Positions 28,086 through 36,937 are shown, counted from the stretch's first letter. The stretch is 64,000 bases of DNA from Bradyrhizobium nitroreducens (GCF_002776695.1 NZ_LFJC01000003.1:459588-523587), one strand, 5' to 3'. A program made the numbers and translations. Notes: generated from the letters alone by a model not told the origin.

Positions 28086-28775
28086 CTACCGAGAGAGCTT
28101 GCCCAAAAACCCCGTCAGATCATCCGTGACGTGATCCACATGGGCCGCGTCCCGGCCCTCCAGTTCCCAATCCTCACGCACCACCTCTTTCGTCCCGTCC
28201 GGCACCACCAGCACGGTGGTCATGCCGAGCGCGTGGGGGACGGTGAGGTTGCGGGCGAGATCCTCGAACATCGCGGCGCGAGTCGGGTCGACGGCATGGT
28301 CGCTCAGAAATTTCCGGTAGGTCCGTTCCGCCGGCTTGGGTTCGAACTCCGCGGCGATGATGTCGAACACGCCGTCGAAATGTGCGTTGAGGCCGAGCCG
28401 CGCCAGCACGGCGTCGACATGATCGACCGAGCCGTTGGTGAGGATCAGTTTTCGCCCCGGCAGCTTGGTGATGGCCGCGCCGAGCGCCGGGTTCGGCTCC
28501 AGTGGCGAATGGTCGATCCTGTGGACATAGGCGAGGTAGTCGTCGGCGGAAACGCCATGCAGGGTCATCATGCCGCGCATGGTGGTGCCGAAGCGCAAAT
28601 AGTAATCCTTCTGGAGCTTTCGCGCTTCCGCCGGCGTCACCTGCAGCCAGCTGGACACGAACTCGGTGATCCGCACATCGACCTGCTGCCACAGATTGAC
28701 GTGATGCGGATAGAGCGTGTTGTCGAGATCGAACACCCAGGTGTCGACGTGAGTGAAGCTGCGGGGCGAGGTCAT
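28086..28775 (-). CDS. HAD-family pyrimidine 5'-nucleotidase-like phosphatase
   Basis: A 229-residue haloacid dehalogenase-superfamily protein. Motif I is VFDLDNTLYP (nucleophile Asp near residue 15), motif II LILTNGS, motif III Lys in EFEPKPAERTY and motif IV AAMFEDLARNL. The DNTLYP form and length match the pyrimidine 5'-nucleotidase (TIGR01993/SDT1) group, which dephosphorylates UMP/CMP or modified pyrimidine nucleotides. Start is the ATG just before TSPRSFTHVDTW; an upstream open frame runs through a repeat. Substrate is inferred from the family only. Confidence 0.9.
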   Translation of the reverse strand: MTSPRSFTHVDTWVFDLDNTLYPHHVNLWQQVDVRITEFVSSWLQVTPAEARKLQKDYYLRFGTTMRGMMTLHGVSADDYLAYVHRIDHSPLEPNPALGAAITKLPGRKLILTNGSVDHVDAVLARLGLNAHFDGVFDIIAAEFEPKPAERTYRKFLSDHAVDPTRAAMFEDLARNLTVPHALGMTTVLVVPDGTKEVVREDWELEGRDAAHVDHVTDDLTGFLGKLSR

Positions 28776-28791
28776 ATCAACATCCTCAGCT

Positions 28792-28931
28792 CGTCGTCCC
28801 GGACAAGCGCAGCGAAGCGGAGCGCCGATCCGGGACCCAGCCACAGGGAGAAATTGTTTACGGGATCGTGGTGATGTCTTGCGCCACAACCAAATCCTGT
28901 GGTTATGAGTCCCTGCGTTCGCAGGGACGAC
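28792..28931. repeat. Palindromic repeat (CGTCGTCCCGG type)
   Basis: TCGTCGTCCCGGACAAGCG at the left is opposed by CGCAGGGACGAC at the right; inner CCCAGCCACAGGGA and AATCCTGTGGTTATGA are partly complementary. It is related to the copy at 11115-11272 and occupies the gap between two minus-strand genes. Confidence 0.65.
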
Positions 28932-28970
28932 AGCGGAGAGTTTGGTCCCACCGTCATCACATCAACACCA

Positions 28971-29957
28971 TCACGGCACGGCAAACCGCAGCGTCTTGCC
29001 GCCGCTCGACATGTCCACCACACCAAATCCCGTCGCCGCAAATCCCCGCGCGCCGCAATCGGTCTGTTCATTGGTCTCGAACTTGGTCTCGCGCGTGCAG
29101 AGCTGCCTGTCGCCGCCCCAGTTCAGCGGTCTGTCCTTCAGCTTGACGACGCGGTTGTCGGCGTCGACGGCTTCCGCGAAGCTGAAGATCTGCTTCGGCT
29201 GGCCGGTCACGTCAGGGTGCAGGCAGGTCTTGGGATCGATGCGATACCAGCCGCGGCTGGTCACGGACTTGCCGTCGTCGGTCGCGATCGCCGCCATCAC
29301 CTTGTGCGGGGTGTCGTTGCACCAGGTGAGGCCGGTGGCGGACGGCGTCTGCACCGCGTCGACCATGGTCTTGAAGAAGTTTGGCGAGCCCACGATGTCC
29401 GACGACAGGCCGCGGCTCTTCAGGAACGCGGCGAGCGCGGCCTGCGTCTTCGGCCCGTCGACGCCGTCGATTGGTGCTGCGTCGTAGCCGGCGATCACCA
29501 AGAGGCGCTGGATGCCGGCAAGGCGCGCCTGCTCGTCGTCATATTCGGAATCTTCGGCGAGATAGGCAATGAGGTTGCCGTCCGTCCCTTGCGTCGGCGT
29601 CACTTGCGTGAACGCGACCTGGGTTTGGCCGCTGCGGCATTGCCGTGCCGCCGCGATGACGAAATTGTCCTGCGCGACACAGAGCATGTCGCTGCCGCTC
29701 TGCGGGATCGGGGAGGCGCCATAGACGCCGAGCGCGCGGGCGTTGAGCAGGATACGGTCGGCGGTCAGCGTGCCCTGCACCACCACACGGCAGGTGGCGG
29801 GATCGATCCTGAACCAGCCGCGCGTTGCGGTCGCCGCCTTGTCGTCGATGCCGATCGCGGCTTCGACCACATAGGACATGCGGTTGCAGATCTTGAGGTC
29901 GGCGAAGGCAGGCGCAGAGGAGAAGACAAACGAGACGGCCGCGGCCGGCAGCGTCAT
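28971..29957 (-). CDS. Secreted protein with two DUF1036 domains around a peptidoglycan-binding-like segment
   Basis: A 328-residue exported protein. The signal peptide is MTLPAAAVSFVFSSAPAFA. Two DUF1036 domains follow: residues about 20-130 (LKICNRMSYVVEAAIGIDDK, GWFRIDPATCRVV) and about 215-320 (LTWCNDTPHKVMAAIATDDG, GWYRIDPKTC). They are joined by a segment like a peptidoglycan-binding-1 repeat (LLVIAGYDAAPIDGVDGPKT). The two DUF1036 copies are clearly homologous. I chose the ATG at the signal peptide; the open frame runs upstream through a repeat to a start overlapping argB, which I consider unlikely. Function is unknown, presumably periplasmic. Confidence 0.82.
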   Translation of the reverse strand: MTLPAAAVSFVFSSAPAFADLKICNRMSYVVEAAIGIDDKAATATRGWFRIDPATCRVVVQGTLTADRILLNARALGVYGASPIPQSGSDMLCVAQDNFVIAAARQCRSGQTQVAFTQVTPTQGTDGNLIAYLAEDSEYDDEQARLAGIQRLLVIAGYDAAPIDGVDGPKTQAALAAFLKSRGLSSDIVGSPNFFKTMVDAVQTPSATGLTWCNDTPHKVMAAIATDDGKSVTSRGWYRIDPKTCLHPDVTGQPKQIFSFAEAVDADNRVVKLKDRPLNWGGDRQLCTRETKFETNEQTDCGARGFAATGFGVVDMSSGGKTLRFAVP

Positions 29958-30004
29958 CAGGAAGCGGGTGAGGACCGAGCGGCGCGGCCGCTGAACTCTC
30001 CGCT

Positions 30005-30087
30005 CGTCATGCCCGTGCTTGACCCGGGCATCCACGTCTGCGCCGCGAGAAAGGTCGTGGATGGCCGGGACAGGCCCGGCCATGACG
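30005..30087. repeat. Palindromic intergenic repeat (GTCATGCCCGTGC type)
   Basis: CGTCATGCCCGTGCTTGACC at the left is opposed by GGACAGGCCCGGCCATGACG at the right, with CATCCACG against CGTGGATG. It lies between argB and the DUF1036 gene and is read through by an apparent upstream extension of the latter. Confidence 0.88.
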
Positions 30088-30112
30088 TTCTTTCGTCGAT
30101 GCGTCCAGCTCA

Positions 30113-31000
30113 TCACTTGTGGATCAGCGTGCCCGTGCCCTGGTTGGTGAACAGCTCGAGCAGCACCGCATGCTGCATCTTGCCGTCGATGATGACGACG
30201 CCCTCGACGCCCTGCTCGAGCGCGTAGATGCAGGTCTCGACCTTCGGGATCATGCCGCCGGAAATGGTGCCGTCGGCGATCAGCTTTCGCGCGTCCTTCA
30301 CCGAAAGCTGCGGGATCAGTTTCTTCGACTTGTCGAGCACGCCCGGCACGTCGGTGAGCAACAACAGGCGCTTGGCCTTCAGCGCGCCGGCCACCGCTCC
30401 GGCAAAGGTGTCGGCGTTGACGTTCAGCGTCTGGCCTTCCTTGGACGTTGCCAGCGGCGCCAGCACCGGGATCAGCTCGTAGCCGATCAGCTGGTTGAGC
30501 AAAGTGAGGTCGACCTTTTCGGGGTCGCCGACGAAGCCGAGATCGACGGCCTTCTCGATGTGCGAGCCCGGATCGACGATGGTCCGCGTCGTCTTCGTCG
30601 CCTTCACCATGTTGGCGTCTTTGCCCGACAGGCCGACGGCCTTGCCGCCGGCCTCGTTGATGTAGCCGACGATCTGCTTGTTGACGGAGCCGGCCAGCAC
30701 CATCTCGACGATCTCGATGGTGGCGGCATCGGTGATCCGCAGGCCCGCGGCGAATTCCGACTGGATGCCGAGGCGCTTGAGCATGGTCGCGATCTGCGGC
30801 CCGCCGCCATGCACCACCACCGGGTTGATCGCGGTCTGCTCCAGCAGCACGATGTCGCGCGCGAAGTTCTTGGCGGTCTCCTCGTCGCCCATGGCATGGC
30901 CGCCATATTTGATGACGATGGTTTCCTCGTCATACTGCTGCATGTGCGGCAACGCTTCGGACAGGATGCGGGCCTGGTCGAGCGGAGAGATGTCGGTCAT
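30113..31000 (-). CDS. argB: Acetylglutamate kinase
   Basis: A 295-residue amino-acid kinase catalysing the second step of arginine synthesis (N-acetylglutamate phosphorylation). Signatures are [10 protein letters not shown] near residue 33, [14 protein letters not shown] near residue 67 and the C-terminal [14 protein letters not shown], typical of the arginine-inhibited long form. The start ATG precedes [17 protein letters not shown]. In this group of bacteria argB usually follows yihA, as it does here with a DUF423 gene inserted. Confidence 0.96.
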   Translation of the reverse strand: MTDISPLDQARILSEALPHMQQYDEETIVIKYGGHAMGDEETAKNFARDIVLLEQTAINPVVVHGGGPQIATMLKRLGIQSEFAAGLRITDAATIEIVEMVLAGSVNKQIVGYINEAGGKAVGLSGKDANMVKATKTTRTIVDPGSHIEKAVDLGFVGDPEKVDLTLLNQLIGYELIPVLAPLATSKEGQTLNVNADTFAGAVAGALKAKRLLLLTDVPGVLDKSKKLIPQLSVKDARKLIADGTISGGMIPKVETCIYALEQGVEGVVIIDGKMQHAVLLELFTNQGTGTLIHK

Positions 31001-31080
31001 GTCGGGGTCTCGCTGGCGGGACTAACGCGGCCTGCGTTCTATCCGATTGGCGGGCGTGGCGCAAAGTGTGGTCTTCGTAC

Positions 31081-31243
31081 TTACCCTCCCCTGGAGGGGG
31101 AGGGTCGATCGCGCGCAGCGCGAGCGGGGTGGGGTGACGGTCTCTCCGCGATGAGCAGTGCCCGAGTGGAGAGATCACCCCACCCCGGCTCACATTTCGC
31201 TGCGCTCAATGTGAGCCGACCCTCCCTCTCCAGGGGAGGGTAA
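31081..31243. repeat. Long palindromic repeat (TTACCCTCCCCTGGAGGGGG type)
   Basis: TTACCCTCCCCTGGAGGGGG at the left is inverted as CCTCTCCAGGGGAGGGTAA at the right. Inner GGGGTGGGGTGACGGTCTCT faces AGAGATCACCCCACCCC. It is the largest and most perfect element in the window, and occupies most of the argB-DUF423 gap. Confidence 0.9.
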
Positions 31244-31252
31244 GAGAAAGCG

Positions 31253-31618
31253 TCACTTCCGCGCCAGCACCGCCGCCAGCGTCACCGCCAGCCAGCCCAA
31301 AATCATCACCGTTCCACCGGTCGGCGCCGCCATTGGAAACAGCGCGTGGCCGGCATAGTGCCGCAAGGTGAGGTCACCCGCGAACAGCGCGGCGCCGATC
31401 ACGAAGCCGCATGCGGCGACCAGGCCAATTCCGCCGTGCAGAAGGCCACGCGTGAGCAGGGCTGTGGTCGCCAATATGGCAGTTGCATGAAACAGCAGCA
31501 TGGTGCTCGCCGTGGCGAGCCGGCTGGCATCCGCGCCGTGGGCGGAGGCTGCGGCCAGCGCGACGCCAGCGGCGCCCATCAATCCGGCGAGCCCGATCAG
31601 GAGCCGGTGCGCCACCAT
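31253..31618 (-). CDS. DUF423 small membrane protein
   Basis: A 121-residue protein with four predicted transmembrane segments (about residues 5-22, 38-58, 62-80, 100-118). It has the DUF423 pattern: AASAHG near residue 25 and FHATAILATTAL near 43, with GDLTLRHYAG and a C-terminal TGGTVMILGWLAV. The function of the family is unknown. Its start shares one base with the yihA stop, so the two are translationally coupled. The frame reads upstream without a stop, but only this part is protein-like. Confidence 0.85.
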   Translation of the reverse strand: MVAHRLLIGLAGLMGAAGVALAAASAHGADASRLATASTMLLFHATAILATTALLTRGLLHGGIGLVAACGFVIGAALFAGDLTLRHYAGHALFPMAAPTGGTVMILGWLAVTLAAVLARK

Positions 31619-32271
31619 TACTTGCTCCGCTCTTCCAAGAGCTTCGCCATCGCGGCGCGCAGGCTCTCCATGCCGGCCGAGCTGCGTGACGAGGTCGCGA
31701 GCACGTTCGGGAACGCGGCCGGATGTTTTGCCAGCGCCGCCTCGGTCTCGGCGATGCGCGCTTGCAGTTCGGAGGCCTTCACCTGGTCGGCCTTGGTCAG
31801 CACGATCTGATAGCTGACCGCGGAGCGGTCGAGCGTCTTGAGGACCTCGAGGTCGACGTCCTTGATGCCGTGCCGTGCGTCGATCAGCACGTAGACGCGC
31901 GCGAGGCTGGCGCGTCCGAGCAGGAATTTGTGGATCAGCTCGGTCCAGGACGCGACCTGGCTCTTGGGCGCCTTGGCATAGCCGTAGCCGGGCATGTCGA
32001 CGAGGCGCAGGTCGTTCTTGCCGGGGACCTCGAAGAAGATCAGCTCCTGGGTGCGGCCCGGCGTATGCGAGGTGCGCGCCAGCGCGTTGCGCCCGGTGAG
32101 CGCGTTGATCAGGCTGGACTTGCCGACATTGGAGCGCCCGGCAAAGGCGACCTCCAGCCCCGCCATCGGCGGCAGCGTCTGGATCGAGGGCGAGGCCCAG
32201 ATGAACTGCCAGTCGCGGGCGAACAGCTTTCGCCCGGCCTCGATCAGCTTCGCATCTTTGTCGTCGGTCAT
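31618..32271 (-). CDS. yihA: Ribosome biogenesis GTPase YihA/YsxC (EngB)
   Basis: A 217-residue essential GTPase involved in assembly of the large ribosomal subunit. G1 is GRSNVGKSSLIN (about residues 44-55), G2 TPGRTQ, G3 DMPGYGYAKAP, G4 LTKADQ and G5 TSS. I prefer the second ATG (MTDDKD) because AAAGAG stands upstream of it, whereas the first ATG is formed by the end of a repeat element. It follows yidC, a widely conserved order. Confidence 0.95.
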   Translation of the reverse strand: MTDDKDAKLIEAGRKLFARDWQFIWASPSIQTLPPMAGLEVAFAGRSNVGKSSLINALTGRNALARTSHTPGRTQELIFFEVPGKNDLRLVDMPGYGYAKAPKSQVASWTELIHKFLLGRASLARVYVLIDARHGIKDVDLEVLKTLDRSAVSYQIVLTKADQVKASELQARIAETEAALAKHPAAFPNVLATSSRSSAGMESLRAAMAKLLEERSK

Positions 32272-32290
32272 GCGAGGCTCTTTGCTTGCT

Positions 32291-32372
32291 GTCATTCCGG
32301 GATGGTCCGAAGGACCAGACCCGGAATCTCGAGATTCCGGGTTCGATGCTGCGCATCGCCCCGGAATGACGG
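32291..32372. repeat. Palindromic intergenic repeat (GTCATTCCGG type)
   Basis: GTCATTCCGGGATGG at the left is opposed by GCCCCGGAATGACGG at the right, with the inner palindrome CCCGGAATCTCGAGATTCCGGG identical to that in the copy at 14668-14748. It fills the yidC-yihA gap and supplies an alternative ATG for yihA. Confidence 0.88.
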
Positions 32373-32376
32373 GGAC

Positions 32377-34227
32377 TTACGTCGCCTTCCTCGCGAACGT
32401 CGCCTTGAGATTGTCGAACAGCTCCACCTTCACGCCGTTGCGACGCATGATGTAGCTCTGCTGGATCACCGAGAGCAGGTTGTTCCAGGCCCAGTAGATC
32501 ACGAGACCCGCCGGGAAGCCCGCCAGCATGAAGGTGAAGATCAGCGGCATCCAGTTGAAGATGATCTGCTGCGTCGGATCGGGCGGCGTCGGGTTCAGCT
32601 TCATCTGGAACCACATCGTGATGCCCATGATGATCGGCCAGATGCCGAGCGCGAGGTAATGGCCGAACACGGGAATCGTGGTCGGGTCGACCGGGATCAG
32701 GCCGAACAGGTTGAACAGGTTGGTCGGGTCCGGCGCCGAGAGGTCCTTGATCCAGCCGTAGAACGGCGCGTGCCGCATCTCGATGGTGACGAACAGCACC
32801 TTGTAGAGCGAGAAGAACACCGGGATCTGGATCACCACGGGAAGACAGCCGGCGACCGGATTGATCTTCTCCTTGCGATAGATCTCCATCATCTCCTGCT
32901 GCTGCTTCACCTTGTCGTCGGGATAGCGCTCCTTCAGCGCCTGCAGCTGCGGCTGGATCGACTTCATCTTCGCCATCGAGGCGTAGGACTTGTTCGCCAG
33001 CGGGAAGAACAACAGCTTCACGATCACGGTCACGAGCAGGATCGAGATGCCGAAATTGCCGAAGAAGCGGTAGAAGAAGTCGAGGCCGAGGAACATCGGC
33101 TTGGTGATGAAGTAGAACCAGCCCCAGTCGATCAAGAGATCGAAATGGTTCAGCCCCAGCTCCTTGTTGTAGCCGCCGAGGCCGGCGAACGGGAACACGC
33201 CGACGACGCCGGCTTCCTTGGCGCCGGCGAACAGCCGCGCATTCGCGGTGGCCGTGCCGCCGATCGCGACGGTGACGGGGTCGAGCAGATAGTCGGTCTG
33301 GTAGGTGTGGACGTTGCCGACCGGGTTCGACGAGAAGCGCGCCTGCAGCGGGGCATTGGTGTCGGGCAGCAGGGCCGAAGCCCAGTATTTGTCGGTGATG
33401 CCGAGCCAGCCATTGGTGGCCTTGAAATCGACCTTCTTGGCTTCGTCGATCTTCTTGTAGGCATATTCCTGCAGGCCCTGGTCGCCGAGATAGCCGATCA
33501 GGCCTTCATGCAGGATGTAATAGCCGGAGACCTGCGGCGCACCGTGGCGCGAGATCAGCGCGAACGGATAGAGCGTCACCGGCGCATTGCCGACATTGCT
33601 CACCTCGTCCTTGACGGTGAAGAGATAATGGTCGTCGACCGCGACGGTACGGCGGAAGGTGAGGCCGTCGCCATTGTCCCATTTCAGAACCACCGGATTC
33701 GTCGGCGTCAGGCTGCCGCTGCCGTCCTGCTGCCAGACGGTCTGGGCATCAGGCATCTTCGCCGTCACGCCGGTCGCCGCCACCCAGCCGAACTCGGCGT
33801 AATAAGGCTCTGCGGTGCCCGAGGGCGAATAGAGGATGATCGGCGGCGACTTCGGATCGACGGTTTCGCGGAATTGCACCAGCGCGATGTCGTCGATGCG
33901 GCCGCCCTTCAGCGAGATGCTGCCGACGATGCGCGGCGTGTCGATCTTCACGCGCGGGCTGGCGGCAATCGCGGCATCGCGCGCAACGACCGGCTGGGCC
34001 GCCTGGTTTGCGCCCGGCGTTGCCGGCTGTGTCGCGCCACCCGGCTGCGGCGCGGCGCCCGGGGTTGCGGAGGCGGTCGGTTGCGGCGTGGTCTTCTGCA
34101 GCTCGGCCTGTGCCTGCTGCTGGGCGCGCTGCTTCTCCATCGCCGGCACGTTGTAGAAATACTGCCAGGCGATCAGGACGAGGCCCGACAGAATGACGGC
34201 GAGAATGGTATTGCGATTGTCGGTCAT
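32377..34227 (-). CDS. yidC: Membrane protein insertase YidC
   Basis: A 616-residue insertase that places proteins in the inner membrane with or without SecYEG. An N-terminal anchor (LAVILSGLVLIAWQYFY, residues about 8-24) is followed by a Pro/Gln/Ala-rich linker and a large periplasmic domain up to about residue 360. Five conserved helices follow, including MKSIQPQLQALKERYPDD (the cytoplasmic hairpin with its positively charged region) and PVAGCLPVVIQIPVFFSLY. I chose the start MTDNRNT, 16 bases after the rnpA stop. Confidence 0.96.
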   Translation of the reverse strand: MTDNRNTILAVILSGLVLIAWQYFYNVPAMEKQRAQQQAQAELQKTTPQPTASATPGAAPQPGGATQPATPGANQAAQPVVARDAAIAASPRVKIDTPRIVGSISLKGGRIDDIALVQFRETVDPKSPPIILYSPSGTAEPYYAEFGWVAATGVTAKMPDAQTVWQQDGSGSLTPTNPVVLKWDNGDGLTFRRTVAVDDHYLFTVKDEVSNVGNAPVTLYPFALISRHGAPQVSGYYILHEGLIGYLGDQGLQEYAYKKIDEAKKVDFKATNGWLGITDKYWASALLPDTNAPLQARFSSNPVGNVHTYQTDYLLDPVTVAIGGTATANARLFAGAKEAGVVGVFPFAGLGGYNKELGLNHFDLLIDWGWFYFITKPMFLGLDFFYRFFGNFGISILLVTVIVKLLFFPLANKSYASMAKMKSIQPQLQALKERYPDDKVKQQQEMMEIYRKEKINPVAGCLPVVIQIPVFFSLYKVLFVTIEMRHAPFYGWIKDLSAPDPTNLFNLFGLIPVDPTTIPVFGHYLALGIWPIIMGITMWFQMKLNPTPPDPTQQIIFNWMPLIFTFMLAGFPAGLVIYWAWNNLLSVIQQSYIMRRNGVKVELFDNLKATFARKAT

Positions 34228-34243
34228 CTCTAATGTCTCGTCA

Positions 34244-34642
34244 TCAATCTGGTTTGCGGCTGGCAGCGGCAGGGACGCCTGGCTTCCGGCCACGCCCCTT
34301 CGAGGGTCCTCTGGCCGTATGCCGCGCGGGCTTCGAGAAGGCTATGCGCAGATCGTCGAGCATGGTGGCGAAGTCGCGCGAGAGCGCGTCCCTTCGTCCG
34401 ACCAGGACATAATCATGATGAGGCTGCATCGATACCGGATCGAGCCGCTTCACCAGTTCGCGAAGCCGGCGCCGGATGCGGTTGCGCTCGGGGGCGTTGC
34501 CGTTCTTCTTGGTGACGGTGAAGCCGATCCGGACCGGGCCCTGGTCATCGCGGAGGCGGCTTTGCAGGACGAACGCGGGACTATTCACCCGCGCGCCATT
34601 GGCAACGGCGAGGAAATCCGCCCGCTGCCTCAGCCGATCCAT
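34244..34642 (-). CDS. rnpA: Ribonuclease P protein component
   Basis: A 132-residue basic protein that assists RNase P RNA in maturing tRNA 5' ends. It begins RLRQRADFLAVANGARVNS and carries the RNR motif in PERNRIRRRLRELVKRL (about residues 52-68). The C-terminal tail is unusually basic and low-complexity (TARGPSKGRGRKPG). It follows rpmH by 28 bases, the near-universal order. Confidence 0.95.
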   Translation of the reverse strand: MDRLRQRADFLAVANGARVNSPAFVLQSRLRDDQGPVRIGFTVTKKNGNAPERNRIRRRLRELVKRLDPVSMQPHHDYVLVGRRDALSRDFATMLDDLRIAFSKPARHTARGPSKGRGRKPGVPAAASRKPD

Positions 34643-34670
34643 GATGATATCCCGGAAAAGAGGGTCCGGC

Positions 34671-34805
34671 TCAGGCGCTCAGACGCTTGCGGCCGCGGGC
34701 GCGGCGGGCGGCGAGAACCTTGCGGCCGCCGGCAGTGGCGAGACGGGCACGGAAACCGTGACGGCGCTTGCGCACCAGTTTGCTGGGTTGATAAGTCCGC
34801 TTCAC
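34671..34805 (-). CDS. rpmH: Large-subunit ribosomal protein L34
   Basis: A 44-residue, very basic ribosomal protein ([20 protein letters not shown] begins at residue 2). It starts with GTG; GGAGAAAAACCC lies just upstream, a usable Shine-Dalgarno. Longer open frames upstream are not used. It heads the rpmH-rnpA-yidC-yihA series and has a near-consensus promoter about 140 bases upstream. Confidence 0.96.
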   Translation of the reverse strand: MKRTYQPSKLVRKRRHGFRARLATAGGRKVLAARRARGRKRLSA

Positions 34806-35166
34806 GGGTTTTTCTCCGCTGACCGGGCAATTTGCCTGTAGAATTGATGGTAAAGCCCGGAAGATGCGGCCCCAAACGGGCCTTTTTCGGCCCCAAGAGA
34901 GCCGCTCCCGGCGTTCACACCGGGTCATCGCGGACAATTTGCGCGGCTTATAAGGTAGCGCCTTGTTTTCGTCAACGCCGCACAAGCGTACGTTTCCGGT
35001 GAATATCGCTGTTTGCGCGGGGTTTTTAACCCTTGAGGTGGCGACTCGCGATATCAGCGCTTACATCCCACCTCGGCAGATTAGCGATCCGTAATTTGAC
35101 CGGACCGGGGTCGGGCCGCATCTTCCTACCGCCAATCCTTCACACGCCGCAGCGAGGGCGAATTTC
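34806..35166. other. Divergent intergenic region rpmH / histidine kinase
   Basis: 361 bases without a gene. On the minus strand it holds the near-consensus rpmH promoter (34947-34975) and a 140-base 5' leader. On the plus strand it must contain the promoter of the orphan histidine kinase; a short A/T-rich block (GGGGTTTTTAACCC, near 35019-35032) is the only visible candidate. No DnaA-box cluster was seen. Confidence 0.6.
34947..34975 (-). promoter_or_regulatory. Sigma-70 promoter of rpmH
   Basis: Read on the minus strand: TTGACG, a 17-base spacer and TATAAG. This is close to consensus in both boxes with ideal spacing, fitting strong constitutive expression of rpmH and the genes behind it. 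Transcription would start about 135 bases before the GTG, leaving a long leader. Confidence 0.85.
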
Positions 35167-36666
35167 GTGGCAGCGACAGACCTCCAGCCGATCCAGGATC
35201 AGGATCAGCCGGACCAGCCGGCGGTGCGCCCCCGCGGGACGCGCGGGCTCGGGCTGTCGGGCAAGCTGCTGCTGCTGACCGTTCCCCTGGTGATGATCGC
35301 GGCCAGCCTGCTCTATGTGCCCGCCATCGCCAACTTCTGGGTCAACCGCCTGAACGACCGCGTCGCGGCGGCCAACACGGCCGCGCTGGTGCTGGACGCG
35401 GCGCCGCTCGGCATGGTTCCCGATTCGCTGTCGCGGCAGATCCTGAAAAGCATCAATGCCCGCGCCGTCGCCATCAAGATGGGCCAGCAGCGCCGCCTGC
35501 TCGCCAGCGACAACATTCCGGCTGCCATCGGGCACGACATCGACCTCCGCGACATGACGGCCTGGGAGGCGATCACCGGCTCGTTCCGGATGATGCTGGA
35601 GACCGGCAACCAGGCCATCCGGATCGTCGGGCCCGGGGTCGGCAATGCCCAGTTCATCGAGATCGTCACCGACGAGCTGCCGCTGCGGCAGCAGATGTAT
35701 CGCTTCTCCCGCAATGTCGTGGTGGTCGCGCTCATCATCGGTGTCCTGACCGCGGGCCTGGTCTATCTCGCGCTCCATTATCTCTTCGTGCGGCCGATGC
35801 GGCGGCTGACCGCGAGCCTGGTCGGCTTTCACGAGAACCCCGAGAGCTCGGCGGGAATCATCGTGCCGAGCCAGCGCAGCGACGAGATCGGGGTCGCCGA
35901 GCGCGAATTGTCGGACATGCAGCGCGATCTGATGTCGATGCTGCATCAGAAGAGCCGGCTCGCCGCCCTCGGCCTCGCGGTGTCCAAGATCAACCACGAT
36001 CTGCGCAATCTGCTGGCTTCGGCCCAGCTGCTGTCGGATCAGCTCGCCAGCGTGCCGGATCCGCGGGTGCAGCGCTTTGCGCCCAAGCTCGTGCGTTCGC
36101 TCGAGCGCGCCATTGCCTTCTGCCAATCGACGCTGTCCTACGGCCGCGCCCAGGAGGCCGCGCCCGACCGCCGCATGATCCTGATCGAGCCTGTCGTGCT
36201 GGAGGTGCGTGAGACCGCAGGTCTTGCCTCCGACGCTTCGATCGCCTGGGTCGCCGCGATCGAACGCGGGCTCGCCATCGATGCCGATCCCGATCAGCTG
36301 TTCCGCGTGCTGCTCAATCTCGTGCGCAACGCCGCCCAGGCGCTGGAGAGCCATGCCTCGGGCGACGGTGGCCCGCAGCAGATCCGGATCACCGGAAAGC
36401 GCGAAGGCGCCGTGGCGATCATCGAGGTCTCCGACACCGGTCCCGGCGTGCCCCAGAAGACCAGGGACCATCTGTTCGAGGCGTTCCAGACCTCCGGCCG
36501 CCCCGGCGGCAGCGGTCTCGGCCTTGCCATCGCCGCCGAGCTGGTCCGCGCCCATGGCGGCGACATCCATCTGGTCGAAGGCACCATCGGCGCCACCTTC
36601 CGCATCGTCATTCCCGACCGCCCGGTGGAGTTGCTCTCCATCCGCAACGAGCGGCAGCGGGCGTAG
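35167..36666 (+). CDS. Orphan membrane sensor histidine kinase
   Basis: A 499-residue kinase. Two transmembrane helices (about residues 33-52 and 183-205) bracket a periplasmic sensor of about 130 residues, followed by a HAMP-like linker (LFVRPMRRLTASL). The histidine box is KINHDLRNLLASAQ, N box LVRNAAQAL, G1 SDTGPGVP and G2 GGSGLGLAIAAELV. The start is GTG at 35167, the only one near the N-terminus in a suitable context. No response regulator is adjacent. Signal and partner are unknown. Confidence 0.92.
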   Translation: MAATDLQPIQDQDQPDQPAVRPRGTRGLGLSGKLLLLTVPLVMIAASLLYVPAIANFWVNRLNDRVAAANTAALVLDAAPLGMVPDSLSRQILKSINARAVAIKMGQQRRLLASDNIPAAIGHDIDLRDMTAWEAITGSFRMMLETGNQAIRIVGPGVGNAQFIEIVTDELPLRQQMYRFSRNVVVVALIIGVLTAGLVYLALHYLFVRPMRRLTASLVGFHENPESSAGIIVPSQRSDEIGVAERELSDMQRDLMSMLHQKSRLAALGLAVSKINHDLRNLLASAQLLSDQLASVPDPRVQRFAPKLVRSLERAIAFCQSTLSYGRAQEAAPDRRMILIEPVVLEVRETAGLASDASIAWVAAIERGLAIDADPDQLFRVLLNLVRNAAQALESHASGDGGPQQIRITGKREGAVAIIEVSDTGPGVPQKTRDHLFEAFQTSGRPGGSGLGLAIAAELVRAHGGDIHLVEGTIGATFRIVIPDRPVELLSIRNERQRA

Positions 36667-36690
36667 TCGGCCAGCGGCCGACAGTCTCTC

Positions 36691-36791
36691 GTCATTCCGG
36701 GACGGCCCAAGGGGCCGGGCCCGGAATCCATAACCCCGGCTGTTGGTTACGGATTCCGGCCTCGTGACTTCGTCGCGCCCCGGAATGACGG
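36691..36791. repeat. Palindromic intergenic repeat, variant GTCATTCCGG type
   Basis: GTCATTCCGGGACGG at the left and GCGCCCCGGAATGACGG at the right are inverted; the centre GGAATCCATAACCC faces GGTTACGGATTCC. It is the last palindromic repeat of the window, 147 bases before tRNA-Arg. Confidence 0.85.
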
Positions 36792-36937
36792 CCAGTAAGG
36801 TGGAAATACGCGAAAATCTCCCCATCCCGGACCTTGCCAATCCCGGCAAGAGCGGTTAGTCAGAGCGCTCTTTCGCACCCCTCCGGCGCTGTCCGGAGGC
36901 TGCCTGCGGGCTTAGGCCCGCACTGTTCGCGAAAAAC

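Noticed and set aside
31723..34233. 836-codon plus-strand open frame opposite yihA and yidC
   Set aside because: Antisense shadow of conserved genes; low-complexity His/Arg/Asp composition and no ribosome-binding site.
34806..35166. rpmH upstream region considered as a replication origin
   Set aside because: No cluster of DnaA boxes; dnaA and dnaN are not near, and alphaproteobacterial origins usually lie elsewhere.
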